Shown here in pieces: positions 1 through 9,188 of a stretch of 64,000 bases of DNA. The position numbers and the translations under genes are program-made. This DNA is from Gordonia bronchialis DSM 43247 (GTDB lineage: Bacteria > Actinomycetota > Actinomycetes > Mycobacteriales > Mycobacteriaceae), in assembly GCF_000024785.1 (NCBI RefSeq), contig NC_013441.1, positions 2,108,001 through 2,172,000 on the forward strand, in the 5' to 3' direction. Within the stretch, counting starts at the first letter, position 1, and every line of letters begins with the position of its first letter. The notes below the pieces were generated by a model. That model ran no database searches. It was given only the letters and a program-made list of their open reading frames with translations, and was not told the DNA's origin.

Positions 1-3000
1 GGGCATGGTCCGCACCGGCGACACCATCACCGTGCGCGTCGACCGCGTCGGACTCGACGCCGGCCGCGAGGTCGTCGAGGTCAGCGCCAAGGTCGGCGAC
101 GACCTGGTGATGAGCGCGACCGGCCTGCTGGCCGCGCCGACCACGGTCTACGCCTTTCCGGGCCAGGGCATCCAGAGCAAGGGCATGGGCCTCGACGCCC
201 GGTCGCGATCCAAGGCGGCGCGCAAGGTGTGGGATCGTGCCGACAAGCACACCCGTGCGGCACTGGGCTTCTCGATCCTCGCGGTGGTCCGCGACAACCC
301 GACCACCCTGGTCGCGGGCGGAACCACCTACAACCATCCCGACGGTGTGCTCTATCTGACGCAGTTCACCCAGGTCGCCATGGCGACGCTGGGCGTCGCT
401 CAGATCGCCGAGCTCAAGGAGGCCGGCGGATTCGTCGAAGGTGCCATCACCTGCGGCCACTCGGTGGGTGAGTACAACGCCCTCGCGGCGTGCGCCGGCG
501 TGTTGCCGCTCGAGGCCGTCCTCGAGGTGGTCTTCCAGCGCGGTGAGGCCATGCACCACCTGGTTCCGCGAGATGAACTGGGCCGCAGCGACTATCGGAT
601 GGCAGCGATCCGTCCGAGCCAGTTCGGACTGGCCGACGCCGACGTCACCGATTTCGTCGCCGGCATCGGCGCCGAGATCGGCGAGTTCCTCGAGGTGGTC
701 AACCTCAATCTGCTCGGCTCGCAGTACGCGATCGCCGGCACGGTGCGCGGCCTGGAGCACCTCGAAGCCGAGATCGAGCGTCGCCGTGCGGAATTCGGCG
801 GTAAGCGATCGTTCATCCTGGTGCCCGGCATCGACGTCCCGTTCCACTCGACCGTGTTGCGTGCGGGTGTCCCGGAGTTCCGTTCCAAGCTCGAGGACCT
901 GCTGCCCGAGCACATCGATCCGGACATCCTCGTCGGCCGCTACATCCCGAACCTGGTGCCACGCCTGTTCAACCTCGAGCGGTCCTACATCGAGGAGATC
1001 GCCGCGCTGGTGCCCTCGGATCCGCTGAATGCGGTTCTGGCGGACTGGGACAACTGGGCCGCCAAGCCGAGTCAGCTGCTGCGTGTGGTTCTGATCGAGT
1101 TGCTGGCCTGGCAGTTCGCCAGCCCCGTCCGCTGGATCGAGACTCAGGAACTGTTGTTCGCGGGCCCGGAGCGACACGGTCTGTCCGTGCAGCGCTTCGT
1201 CGAGATCGGCCTCAAGGGTGCGCCGACGCTGGCCGGGCTGGCGTCCAACACCCTCAAGCTCGACGACTATGCGGCCGCCACCACGGAGGTCGTCAACGTC
1301 GAACGCGACAGCGACGTCATCCTGGCCAAGGACGCCGGCCACGAGCCCGACGGTGACGAGGACGAGGCCGCACCGGCCGCCGACGCCGCCGCCGAGCCTG
1401 CCGCGGCAACTCCGGCACCGGCAGCCGCCCCGGCTCCGGCGCCCGCCGCCGCCCCCGCCGGTGGACCCCGCCCCGACGACATCAGCTTCAGCCCGTCCGA
1501 CGCCGTCAAGTCGGTCATCGCGTTGTGGACCAAGATGCGGGTGGACCAGATCGGCTCGGCCGACACCATCGAGGCGCTGTGCGACGGTGTCTCGTCGCGA
1601 CGCAACCAGTTGCTCCTCGACATCGGTGGCGAGCTGGGACTCGGTGCCATCGACGGCGCCGCCGAGGCCGACATGGTCGCGCTGTCCTCGACGGTCGAGA
1701 CCCTCGCCCGCGGCTACCGTCCGCTGGGTGCGGTGCTGACCGACGCGGTCTCCGATCAGGTACGCAAGGTGCTCGGGCCGGTCGGCAAGCGGCAGAGCTA
1801 CATCACCGATCGCGTCTCGAATGTCTGGCAGCTGGGCCCCGGCTGGGGTCTGCACACCACGGTCGCGCTGGCCCTCGGTACCCGCGACGGTGCCAGTGTG
1901 CGCGGCGAGGACCTCGGCAACCTGCTCGACGGCCCGGTGACCGGTCCGGATGCGCTCGACGCGCTGATCGACCGCGCGGTGTCGGCGGTGGGTGCCGTCA
2001 AGGGCATCGCGGTGAGTCTGCCCGCCGCCGAATCCGGTGGTGGCGCAACGGTGGACGCCGCCGCGCTCGGCGAATTCACCGAACAGATCACCGGCCGGTC
2101 GGGCGCACTCGCGTCCGCGGCGTACACGGTCCTCGAGAAGCTCGGCCTGGCCGAGATCGCCGAGACCGCCGAAGCCGTGACCGACGAGAACGCCCTGCTC
2201 GCGGAGCGGGTCAGCGCCGAACTCGGTTCGGACTGGGCGCGGACCGTCGCGCCGGCCTTCGACGAGGCGAAAGTCGTTCTCGTCGATGACCGCTGGGCGA
2301 CGAGCCGCGAGGATCTGGTCCGGCTGTGGCTGGCCGAGGACACCGATCTCGACGCCGACTTCGATGCCGTGGTCGCACGCTTCGACGGCGCCGGGCACAC
2401 GGTGGCCCAGCACGCCACCTGGTGGCAGGGCAAGGCGCTGGCCACCGGTGACGCCGTGCGCGCCCGCGTCTTCGAGGCCATCGCGCAGGCGGCCGAGACC
2501 CCCGGCACCGGTGCGTATTCCGGTGAGCTCGCGGTGGTGACCGGTGCGTCGGCGAACTCGATCGCCGCGGGTGTGGTCGCCGGCCTGCTGGCCGGTGGCG
2601 CCACGGTCATCGCGACCACGTCGCGACTGAACTCCGAGCGGCTCGCCTTCTACAAGGAGCTCTACCGGGAGAACGCCCGCTACGACGCGGCGCTCTGGGT
2701 GGCACCGGCCAACATGGCGTCCTACACCGACGTCGACGACCTGGTGGACTGGATCGGCAGCGAACAGACCGAGAACCTCGGTAGCACAACAGCTGTCGTG
2801 AAACCCGCGATGAAGCCGACGCTGCTCTTCCCGTTCGCGGCCCCGCGCGTCGCCGGCGATCTCACCGACGCGGGTGGCCGCGCCGAACTCGAGATGAAGG
2901 TGCTGCTGTGGTCGGTTGAGCGGATGATCGCCGGGCTCAGCGACATCCACTCCGATCACGACATCGCCGCCCGCCTGCACGTGGTGCTGCCGGGCTCGCC

Positions 3001-5395
3001 CAACCGCGGCATGTTCGGCGGTGACGGCGCCTACGGCGAGAGCAAGGCGGCGCTGGACGCGCTGGTGCAGCGCTGGTCGGCCGAGGAGTCCTGGGGTGCC
3101 AAGACCACGCTGGCGCACGCGCTGATCGGCTGGGTGCGCGGCACCGGGCTGATGGGCCACAACGACGGCATGGTCGACGCGGTCGAGGCGGCCGGCGTGC
3201 GGACCTGGAGCACCGCGGAGATGGCGCAGAACCTGCTGGGGCTGTGCACTCCCGAACAGAAGGCGCAGGCCCGTTCGGCGGCCATCCTCGCCGACTTCAC
3301 CGGCGGACTCGACCCGGCGACCATCGACCTGAAGGCGCTGGCGGCCGTGGCCGCGGAGGCGGCATCCGATGACGAGGCGGCGCAGGCCGACGACGTCGCG
3401 ACGGTGGCGGCTCTTCCGGCGCCGGCGCGGGCACCGCAGGGGATGCGTCCGGATTGGACGCCGATCGACGCCCGTCCGGAGGACCTGGTGGTCATCGTCG
3501 GCGCCGGCGAGCTCGGACCGTACGGCTCGGCTCGTACCCGCTTCGAGATGGAGGTCGACGAGAAGCTCTCGGCGGCAGGCGTTCTCGAACTCGCCTGGAA
3601 CACCGGTCTGATCCACTGGGATTCGGCACCCAAGCCGGGCTGGTATGACACCGAGTCGGGAGATCCGGTGGCCGAGAGCGAGATCGCCGATCGTTATCAC
3701 GACGCGGTCGTCGAGCGCTGCGGTATCCGCCGCTACGCCGACGAGGGTGCGATGGTGGACAACACGTCACCGTTGCTCACCTCGGTGTTCCTCGACGAGG
3801 ACCTCACCTTCACGGTGAACTCGGAGGCCGAGGCCCGTGCGTTCGCGGCAGCCAACCCGGAGAAGACCCGGGTGGTCGCCGACGCCGAGACCGGTGACTG
3901 GCAGGTCACCCGCCTCGCGGGCACCGAGATCCGCGTGCCGCGTCAGTTCGCGCTGAGCCGCACCGTCGGTGGACAGATCCCGACCGGGTTCGATCCCACC
4001 CGCTGGGGTGTCACGCCGGACATGGCCGAGTCGATCGACCGTGTTGCGCTGTGGAACCTGGTCGCGACCGTCGACGCCTTCCTGTCGTCGGGCTTCACCC
4101 CGAGTGAACTCATGCGGTGGGTGCATCCCGGCCTGGTGGCCAACACCCAGGGCACCGGTATGGGCGGCATGACCTCGATGCGCGAGTTGTACATCAACAC
4201 CCTGCTCGGCGAGGCCAAGGCCAACGACATCCTGCAGGAGGCGTTGCCGAACATCGTTGCGGCACACGTGGTCCAGTCCTACGTCGGTAGCTACGGCGCG
4301 ATGATCCACCCGGTCGCCGCGTGCGCCACCGCGGCCGTCTCGGTCGAGGAGGGCACCGACAAGATCCGGCTGGGCAAGGCCCTGTTCGCGGTGGCCGGCG
4401 GCTTCGACGACCTGGGTATCGAGGGCATCGTCGGATTCGGTGACATGTCGGCGACGGCGGAGTCGGCCGCGATGTCGGCCCGCGGGATCGACGAGCGTCG
4501 CTTCTCCCGGGCCAATGACCGGCGACGCGGCGGGTTCGTCGAATCGGCCGGTGGCGGAACCATTCTGCTGGCACGCGGTGATGTGGCGGCCCAGATGGGA
4601 CTGCCGGTGCTCGGTGTGGTCGCCTGGGCGCAGAGCTTCGGCGACGGTGTGCACACCTCGATCCCGGCACCCGGGCTCGGTGCACTGGGTGCCGCTCGCG
4701 GCGCCGATGCGTCACCGCTGGCGAACTCCCTGCGCGCCCTGGGCGTCGGCCCCGACGACGTGGCGGTGATCTCCAAGCACGACACCTCCACCCGCGCCAA
4801 CGATCCCAACGAATCGGAGCTGCACGAACGGCTGGCCGAGGCGATCGGCAGGGGAGAAGGGGCACCACTGTTCGTGGTCTCCCAGAAGTCCCTGACCGGA
4901 CATGCCAAGGGTGGCGCGGCCGCCTTCCAGCTGATCGGGCTGTGCCAGGTGTTGCGAGACGGCGTCATCCCGCCGAACCGCAGTCTCGACTGCGTCGACG
5001 AGAAGATGAAGGACTACCCGCACCTGGTGTGGGCACGGGAGACCCTGCGTCTCGGTGAGCGTTTCCCGCTCAAGGCGGGTCTGCTGACCAGCCTGGGCTT
5101 CGGGCACGTGTCCGGACTGATCGCCGTGGTCCATCCGGAGGCGTTCGTCGCCACCCTGGACGAGGCCGAACAGGAGAACTACCGGCAGCGGGCCGCCGAT
5201 CGTCTGCGGATGGGCAATCAGCGCTTCCTGCAGTCGATGTGCGGTGGGGAGCCGGCCTATCGCCGGCCCGCCAACCGTCGCTTCGACGAAGCGGTCGACG
5301 AGCATGACGCCGAGGCGGGCCTGCTGCTCGACCCGGCGGTGCGCCTCGACTCGGCCGACACCTACGGTGCCGGTGTGGGTGGTTCTGCGCGATGA
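1..5395 (+). CDS. fas: Type I fatty acid synthase, C-terminal part (5' end outside window)
   Basis: This is the C-terminal portion of a bacterial FAS-I megasynthase; the frame is open to the left edge, so the AT, ER and most of the dehydratase are missing. Counting from the first in-window Met codon at 5, I see a dehydratase tail (about 1-45), a malonyl/palmitoyl transferase with FPGQGIQ and the nucleophile motif GHSVGE near 151, an Ala/Pro/Glu-rich linker (about 450-492), the ACP with DGVSS carrying the likely phosphopantetheine serine near 529, a ketoreductase with VTGASANSIAAG near 845, and a ketosynthase with active-site Cys in CATAA near 1440 and His in KHDTS and GHAKGG near 1591 and 1632. 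FAS-I makes the C16-C26 acyl chains that feed membrane lipids and mycolic acids. Its stop overlaps the acpS start by 4 bases, so the enzyme and its activator are translationally coupled. Confidence 0.97.
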   Translation, partial: GMVRTGDTITVRVDRVGLDAGREVVEVSAKVGDDLVMSATGLLAAPTTVYAFPGQGIQSKGMGLDARSRSKAARKVWDRADKHTRAALGFSILAVVRDNPTTLVAGGTTYNHPDGVLYLTQFTQVAMATLGVAQIAELKEAGGFVEGAITCGHSVGEYNALAACAGVLPLEAVLEVVFQRGEAMHHLVPRDELGRSDYRMAAIRPSQFGLADADVTDFVAGIGAEIGEFLEVVNLNLLGSQYAIAGTVRGLEHLEAEIERRRAEFGGKRSFILVPGIDVPFHSTVLRAGVPEFRSKLEDLLPEHIDPDILVGRYIPNLVPRLFNLERSYIEEIAALVPSDPLNAVLADWDNWAAKPSQLLRVVLIELLAWQFASPVRWIETQELLFAGPERHGLSVQRFVEIGLKGAPTLAGLASNTLKLDDYAAATTEVVNVERDSDVILAKDAGHEPDGDEDEAAPAADAAAEPAAATPAPAAAPAPAPAAAPAGGPRPDDISFSPSDAVKSVIALWTKMRVDQIGSADTIEALCDGVSSRRNQLLLDIGGELGLGAIDGAAEADMVALSSTVETLARGYRPLGAVLTDAVSDQVRKVLGPVGKRQSYITDRVSNVWQLGPGWGLHTTVALALGTRDGASVRGEDLGNLLDGPVTGPDALDALIDRAVSAVGAVKGIAVSLPAAESGGGATVDAAALGEFTEQITGRSGALASAAYTVLEKLGLAEIAETAEAVTDENALLAERVSAELGSDWARTVAPAFDEAKVVLVDDRWATSREDLVRLWLAEDTDLDADFDAVVARFDGAGHTVAQHATWWQGKALATGDAVRARVFEAIAQAAETPGTGAYSGELAVVTGASANSIAAGVVAGLLAGGATVIATTSRLNSERLAFYKELYRENARYDAALWVAPANMASYTDVDDLVDWIGSEQTENLGSTTAVVKPAMKPTLLFPFAAPRVAGDLTDAGGRAELEMKVLLWSVERMIAGLSDIHSDHDIAARLHVVLPGSPNRGMFGGDGAYGESKAALDALVQRWSAEESWGAKTTLAHALIGWVRGTGLMGHNDGMVDAVEAAGVRTWSTAEMAQNLLGLCTPEQKAQARSAAILADFTGGLDPATIDLKALAAVAAEAASDDEAAQADDVATVAALPAPARAPQGMRPDWTPIDARPEDLVVIVGAGELGPYGSARTRFEMEVDEKLSAAGVLELAWNTGLIHWDSAPKPGWYDTESGDPVAESEIADRYHDAVVERCGIRRYADEGAMVDNTSPLLTSVFLDEDLTFTVNSEAEARAFAAANPEKTRVVADAETGDWQVTRLAGTEIRVPRQFALSRTVGGQIPTGFDPTRWGVTPDMAESIDRVALWNLVATVDAFLSSGFTPSELMRWVHPGLVANTQGTGMGGMTSMRELYINTLLGEAKANDILQEALPNIVAAHVVQSYVGSYGAMIHPVAACATAAVSVEEGTDKIRLGKALFAVAGGFDDLGIEGIVGFGDMSATAESAAMSARGIDERRFSRANDRRRGGFVESAGGGTILLARGDVAAQMGLPVLGVVAWAQSFGDGVHTSIPAPGLGALGAARGADASPLANSLRALGVGPDDVAVISKHDTSTRANDPNESELHERLAEAIGRGEGAPLFVVSQKSLTGHAKGGAAAFQLIGLCQVLRDGVIPPNRSLDCVDEKMKDYPHLVWARETLRLGERFPLKAGLLTSLGFGHVSGLIAVVHPEAFVATLDEAEQENYRQRAADRLRMGNQRFLQSMCGGEPAYRRPANRRFDEAVDEHDAEAGLLLDPAVRLDSADTYGAGVGGSAR

Positions 5396-5784
5396 GTGTT
5401 CTGGGTATCGGGATCGACATCGTGTCGATCCCGGAGTTCGGCGAGCAACTGAAGCAGCCGGGTACGACGTTCGGCGACCGGTTCACGGTCGGCGAGCGCC
5501 GGGACTCGGCGGCCGGAACCGGTGAGGACGCACGGCATCTCGCCGCCCGCTGGGCGGCCAAGGAGGCCGTGGTGAAGGCGTGGTCGGTGAGTCGGTTCTC
5601 GCGGTCGCCGCTGTTGCCGCTCATCCGGCACAGCGACATCGAGGTGATCACCGACAACTGGGGCCGTCCGGCCATCCGGCTGGCCGGCGAGATCGGTGAG
5701 ATCCTGTCGGAGGCCACGGTGCACGTGTCGCTGACCCACGACGGTGACACCGCCGCCGCGGTGGCGATCCTCGAGGGCAGCTGA
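5392..5784 (+). CDS. acpS: Holo-[acyl-carrier-protein] synthase
   Basis: A 130-residue AcpS-type phosphopantetheinyl transferase that moves the 4'-phosphopantetheine arm from CoA to the ACP serine. It begins with the family motif GIGIDIVSIPEF (Mg-binding Asp9) and carries WAAKEAVVKAW with the second metal-binding Glu58; the length is normal for the family. The ATG lies inside the fas stop (ATGA overlap), which fits its role in activating the ACP domain of the adjacent FAS-I. The same fas-acpS pair is found across mycolate-producing bacteria. Confidence 0.96.
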   Translation: MSVLGIGIDIVSIPEFGEQLKQPGTTFGDRFTVGERRDSAAGTGEDARHLAARWAAKEAVVKAWSVSRFSRSPLLPLIRHSDIEVITDNWGRPAIRLAGEIGEILSEATVHVSLTHDGDTAAAVAILEGS

Positions 5785-5855
5785 CGAATCGCAGATCCCG
5801 CATCTCGCCGCCCCGCTTACGGGAAACCCGGGCGGGGCGGCGAGGCGTGCGGGCC

Positions 5856-6503
5856 TCACACGTCGCTGGTGGATTCCTCGAGGAGGAGGTAGCCGGCGAG
5901 CATGCGTTTGAGTTCGGCGACCGTCTCGTCGTGGTCGTGGCCGTCCTGCACGGAGAAGCTGAGCAGCGAGTAGGCCGTGTGGACGAGTACCTGTGACATC
6001 ATCTCCCGACGCTCACGCTGAGAAGGCGTGAGCGGGGCGATGATTCGGGCGACCTGTTCGGCCAGGACGCGCTCGTTCATCGAGGCGGTGGCCCGCGTGG
6101 CCGGGGTGGACTGCACGGCCAGCCACACCGCGCGCCGGGACGGGTCGGTGCGCCAGAGTGCGGCGAGGTGATCGAGGAATTTCTCGAGGAGGCTGGGCCA
6201 TTCCAGGGACGGCACCTCGGTGGAGAAGGCGGTCAGCTCTTCCCGCACGTCGACGGTGTCCTGGCGGTCGAGTTCACAGACGATCACATACTTGTTGGCG
6301 AAGTACTGATAGAGCGTGCCGATCGGCACCTCGGCACGTGCTGCGATCTCCTCGCAGGTGAGTGACTCGAAACCGACGTCGATCAGCAGGTCGCGGGCCG
6401 CGACGAGCATCGCCTCGAACTTGCGCTTGCTGCGTTCCTGCGTCGGACGCTTGCGCGGCATGAGTGGCTGCGCGAACCCGCCCCCTGCTGACTCCGCGGG
6501 CAT
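5856..6503 (-). CDS. TetR-family transcriptional regulator
   Basis: A 215-residue TetR protein. The N-terminal HTH (about residues 20-70) has the typical TCEEIAARAEVPIGTLYQYF stretch, followed by a helical ligand-binding domain of unknown specificity. It lies 6 bases downstream of the bcp stop on the same strand, so the two are probably co-transcribed. The ATG at 6503 gives a 14-residue leader before MPRKRPTQ; a later ATG at 6461 is also possible, and neither has a convincing Shine-Dalgarno. Its position beside fas-acpS and bcp leaves open a role in lipid or peroxide control, but no operator was recognised. Confidence 0.88.
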   Translation of the reverse strand: MPAESAGGGFAQPLMPRKRPTQERSKRKFEAMLVAARDLLIDVGFESLTCEEIAARAEVPIGTLYQYFANKYVIVCELDRQDTVDVREELTAFSTEVPSLEWPSLLEKFLDHLAALWRTDPSRRAVWLAVQSTPATRATASMNERVLAEQVARIIAPLTPSQRERREMMSQVLVHTAYSLLSFSVQDGHDHDETVAELKRMLAGYLLLEESTSDV

Positions 6504-6509
6504 CGTCGT

Positions 6510-6983
6510 CTACACGGACAGATCGCGTCGCAGCTTCAGCACGTGACCGGTGGCCCGGACGTTGTACTGGGCGAGCGCGATGGTGCCGTCCTCGTCGACG
6601 AGGAATGTCGAGCGGATCACGCCGGTGACGGTCTTGCCGTAGAGCTTCTTCTCGCCGAAGGCGCCCCACTCGGTGAGGACCTTCTTGTCCGGGTCACTCA
6701 GCAGCGGGAAGGTCAGCCCCTGCGCCTCGGCGAACTTCTGCAGCTTCACCGGCCTGTCGGGGGAGATGCCGACGACCGCGATGCCCGAGTCCTCGAGTTC
6801 GGCGAGGTTGTCGCGGAAGTCACAGGCCTGTTTGGTACATCCGGGGGTCGACGCCGCGGGATAGAAGTACACGATGACCTTGCGCCCGGCGTAGTCGGAG
6901 AGGGACACCGGGGTTTCGTGTGCGTCGGGCAGGGTGAACTGCGGGGCATTGTCACCCACCGACAGCCGATTGGTCGCTGCCAT
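6510..6983 (-). CDS. bcp: Thioredoxin-dependent peroxiredoxin (Bcp/PrxQ type)
   Basis: A 157-residue atypical 2-Cys peroxiredoxin that reduces H2O2 and organic hydroperoxides using thioredoxin. The active site reads STPGCTKQACDF: Cys49 is the peroxidatic residue and Cys54, five residues on, is the resolving Cys of the PrxQ/Bcp class. Length and the N-terminal GDNAPQFTLPD motif are typical. It sits upstream of the TetR gene on the same strand. Bcp also lies close to fas-acpS in M. tuberculosis (Rv2521), which supports orthology. Confidence 0.95.
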   Translation of the reverse strand: MAATNRLSVGDNAPQFTLPDAHETPVSLSDYAGRKVIVYFYPAASTPGCTKQACDFRDNLAELEDSGIAVVGISPDRPVKLQKFAEAQGLTFPLLSDPDKKVLTEWGAFGEKKLYGKTVTGVIRSTFLVDEDGTIALAQYNVRATGHVLKLRRDLSV

Positions 6984-7351
6984 GAGCCCAGGTTAGTCGA
7001 TCGTCGTGACTGTCGACTCTGCCGACCGGGACCGTCGTGTGCAGCGATCGTCGCCGCCTAGCCGGCGGTCCCGATGAGAAAGAGCACAACAGTTCGGAGT
7101 CGCGGTGCCGTCCGGCGACCAAAGTCCCGAGCCGTCGATCACGCTCGACCAACACGGCCGGGGCTGGCATTCGGCCGATTGATCGGCGGCCGATCGGTCG
7201 CGCCTTGGTCTCGACGGGGGCGGGCCTGGGCGCGACCGGCCCGGTCATGCCGTAACATCGAGGCGTTGTCGTGTGCGGTCGCCGGGTGCGGTTCACCGGG
7301 CCGCTGCCCGACGACCGCGCCAAGAAGACACATCACCGGGAGGACCACCAC
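6984..7351. other. Gene-free stretch between bcp and the DUF3618 gene
   Basis: About 370 bases between divergent genes with no credible coding frame. It is GC-rich, contains several GATCGG/CGATC motifs near 7180-7200 (a small cluster of overlapping inverted repeats) and ends in the probable promoter of the downstream operon. Nothing else was recognised. Confidence 0.5.
7253..7258 (+). promoter_or_regulatory. Probable -10 element of the DUF3618-ldt operon
   Basis: TAACAT matches the actinobacterial TAnnnT -10 pattern. It would place the transcript start near 7265, about 87 bases before the GTG of the DUF3618 gene. No clear -35 element is seen. Confidence 0.35.
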
Positions 7352-7576
7352 GTGGCTGGGGATACCGATCGTATCGAGCAGGAGATCGCGAAAGCTCGCG
7401 AAGACCTCGCCCATACGCTGGACGCGCTCGCCGAGCGCACGAGTCCGCAGCGACTGGCCGATGACGCCAAGACCAAGGCGCTGGCCACGTTGAACACCCC
7501 CGCTGTGAAGTACAGCCTCGCCGGTGTCGGTGCGCTGGTTCTTGTTCTCGTCATCCGCAAGGTAGTCGTCAGTTGA
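7352..7576 (+). CDS. DUF3618 small membrane protein
   Basis: A 74-residue protein of the DUF3618 family. The family signature is visible near the N-terminus (DRIEQEIAKAREDLAHTLDA), followed by a charged linker and a C-terminal hydrophobic segment (about residues 55-70) that should anchor it in the membrane. The GTG at 7352 is chosen because GGGAGGA at 7338-7344 sits about 7 bases upstream; longer in-frame starts have no ribosome site. The stop overlaps the TTG of the following L,D-transpeptidase gene. A DUF3618 gene lies in the same place near bcp in M. tuberculosis (Rv2520c). The function is unknown; coupling to an Ldt suggests the cell envelope. Confidence 0.82.
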   Translation: MAGDTDRIEQEIAKAREDLAHTLDALAERTSPQRLADDAKTKALATLNTPAVKYSLAGVGALVLVLVIRKVVVS

Positions 7577-8784
7577 GCGCCGGTCGTCGCCGCTCGGTTC
7601 GCGGCGCGACCGCCGCACTGTCCATCGTCGCTGTGATGTCCGTATTGTCTGGATGCACAAGCGATCCCACGTATTCCGATGCGATCACGCAGGCACCTGG
7701 CCTCGACACCATCGGCCGTCCGCAGATCTCGGTCACCGGGTGGGGCCAGAAGCCGATGAGGGATGAGGCCGTCGGCGTGATGCCCGGCGCCCGCATCACG
7801 GTCACCGCGCACTACGGCAATCTCGACTCGGTGTTCGTCACCGGACCCGACGGCCCGGTCCGCGGCCACACCTCGCCCGACGGTGCCAACTGGGTCAACG
7901 ACGAGGCCCTTGATTACGGGGCGCAGTACACCCTCACCGCGGCCGCCCGTGGCGTCGAAGGGCAGGGGGCCCGGCGCGTCGCCTTCACCACCGCGTCGGC
8001 GGAATCGTTTGCCGACGTGTCGACGATCACCAACGACGGCGAGACCGTCGGCGTCGGACAGCCGGTGGTGATCAACTTCGATCAGCCGATCACCGACAAG
8101 CTCAACGCCCAGCGCGCCATCGCGGTGACCACCGATCCGCCTGTCGAGGGTGCCTTCTACTGGGTCAACGACAGCATGCTGCGCTGGCGGCCCGAACACT
8201 TCTGGGCCCCCGGGACCAAGGTGAAGGTCGCAGCGCGGCTCAAGGGCATCGATCTCGGTGGCGGCGTGTTCGGTCAGAACGACCTCACCACCTCGTTCAC
8301 CGTCGGCCGGCGCTTCGTCGCCATCGCCGACGACAAGACCAAGATGATCACCATCTACGTGAACGGGCGCGTCGTGAAGACGATGCCCACCTCGATGGGC
8401 AAGGACTCCACGCCCACCAACAACGGGATCTACATCGTCGCCGAACGCGAACCGAGCGTCATCATGGATTCGTCCACCTATGGGGTGCCGGTCAATTCGC
8501 CCGAGGGCTATAAGGAGACCGTGTACGACGCGACGCGGATCTCGTTCAGCGGCATCTATGTTCACTCCGCCCCGTGGTCACTGGGTGATCAGGGCAACAC
8601 CGACGTGAGCAACGGATGCCTCAACGTCAGTCCCGACAACGCCGAGTGGTTCCTCACACATGCGCTGCGCGGTGACATCGTGATCGCGAAAAACACTGTC
8701 GGCCCGCCACTTCCGGGGGATGACGGGCTCGGTGACTGGAACGTGCCGTGGTCGGTGTGGAAGCGTGGCAACGCCAACTCCTAG
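7573..8784 (+). CDS. Lipoprotein L,D-transpeptidase (LdtB/LdtMt2-like), copy 1
   Basis: A 403-residue periplasmic L,D-transpeptidase that makes 3-3 cross-links in peptidoglycan. It starts at TTG 7573, overlapping the DUF3618 stop; this start gives a signal sequence with an RRR n-region and a lipobox LSGC, with the lipidated Cys at 28. Ig-like domains are followed by the YkuD catalytic domain near the C-terminus. The catalytic motif has the upstream His (HSAPWS) and Cys349, but reads SNGCLN where the usual form is SHGCLN, so the residue two before Cys is Asn. The neighbouring copy at 9189 has the standard SHGC. The location matches M. tuberculosis ldtB (Rv2518c). Confidence 0.93.
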   Translation: MSAGRRRSVRGATAALSIVAVMSVLSGCTSDPTYSDAITQAPGLDTIGRPQISVTGWGQKPMRDEAVGVMPGARITVTAHYGNLDSVFVTGPDGPVRGHTSPDGANWVNDEALDYGAQYTLTAAARGVEGQGARRVAFTTASAESFADVSTITNDGETVGVGQPVVINFDQPITDKLNAQRAIAVTTDPPVEGAFYWVNDSMLRWRPEHFWAPGTKVKVAARLKGIDLGGGVFGQNDLTTSFTVGRRFVAIADDKTKMITIYVNGRVVKTMPTSMGKDSTPTNNGIYIVAEREPSVIMDSSTYGVPVNSPEGYKETVYDATRISFSGIYVHSAPWSLGDQGNTDVSNGCLNVSPDNAEWFLTHALRGDIVIAKNTVGPPLPGDDGLGDWNVPWSVWKRGNANS

Positions 8785-8845
8785 CCGCGAACAGGCGATT
8801 TCACTTCTGCGTCGCAGACATGTAAGGTTCCTTTTCGCACGGCAA

Positions 8846-8918
<73 letters not shown>

Positions 8919-8922
8919 CTTC

Positions 8923-8952
8923 CAAGACGTCCCGCTCGAGCGGGACGTCTTG
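8923..8952. terminator. Perfect 30-bp palindrome behind tRNA-Lys, probable terminator
   Basis: Positions 8923-8952 form a perfect inverted repeat centred on CTCGAG, starting 5 bases after the tRNA. As RNA it folds into a very stable hairpin that could end the tRNA transcript. No T-run follows, so it is not a classical intrinsic terminator; a protein-binding site is the alternative. Confidence 0.55.
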
Positions 8953-9188
8953 TCGCGTCTGGAATCCCGGTCCGGCGCGGGACGAACATGTCGACTCGGC
9001 CGATCAGTCGACTCGGACAATTCGGGAGAACAGGGTTTCTCGTACACTGAGTGCGAGACGACGGTACGCGCGGGCGGGACGCGAACACCGTTGTCGCCTT
9101 GACGGGCGGCACGCGCCCGCATCGGGCATCGTCAATTGGCAGTTGACACCGGGGTGGGCACCGGGTCACCGAAGACAGGTTGGTGAAG

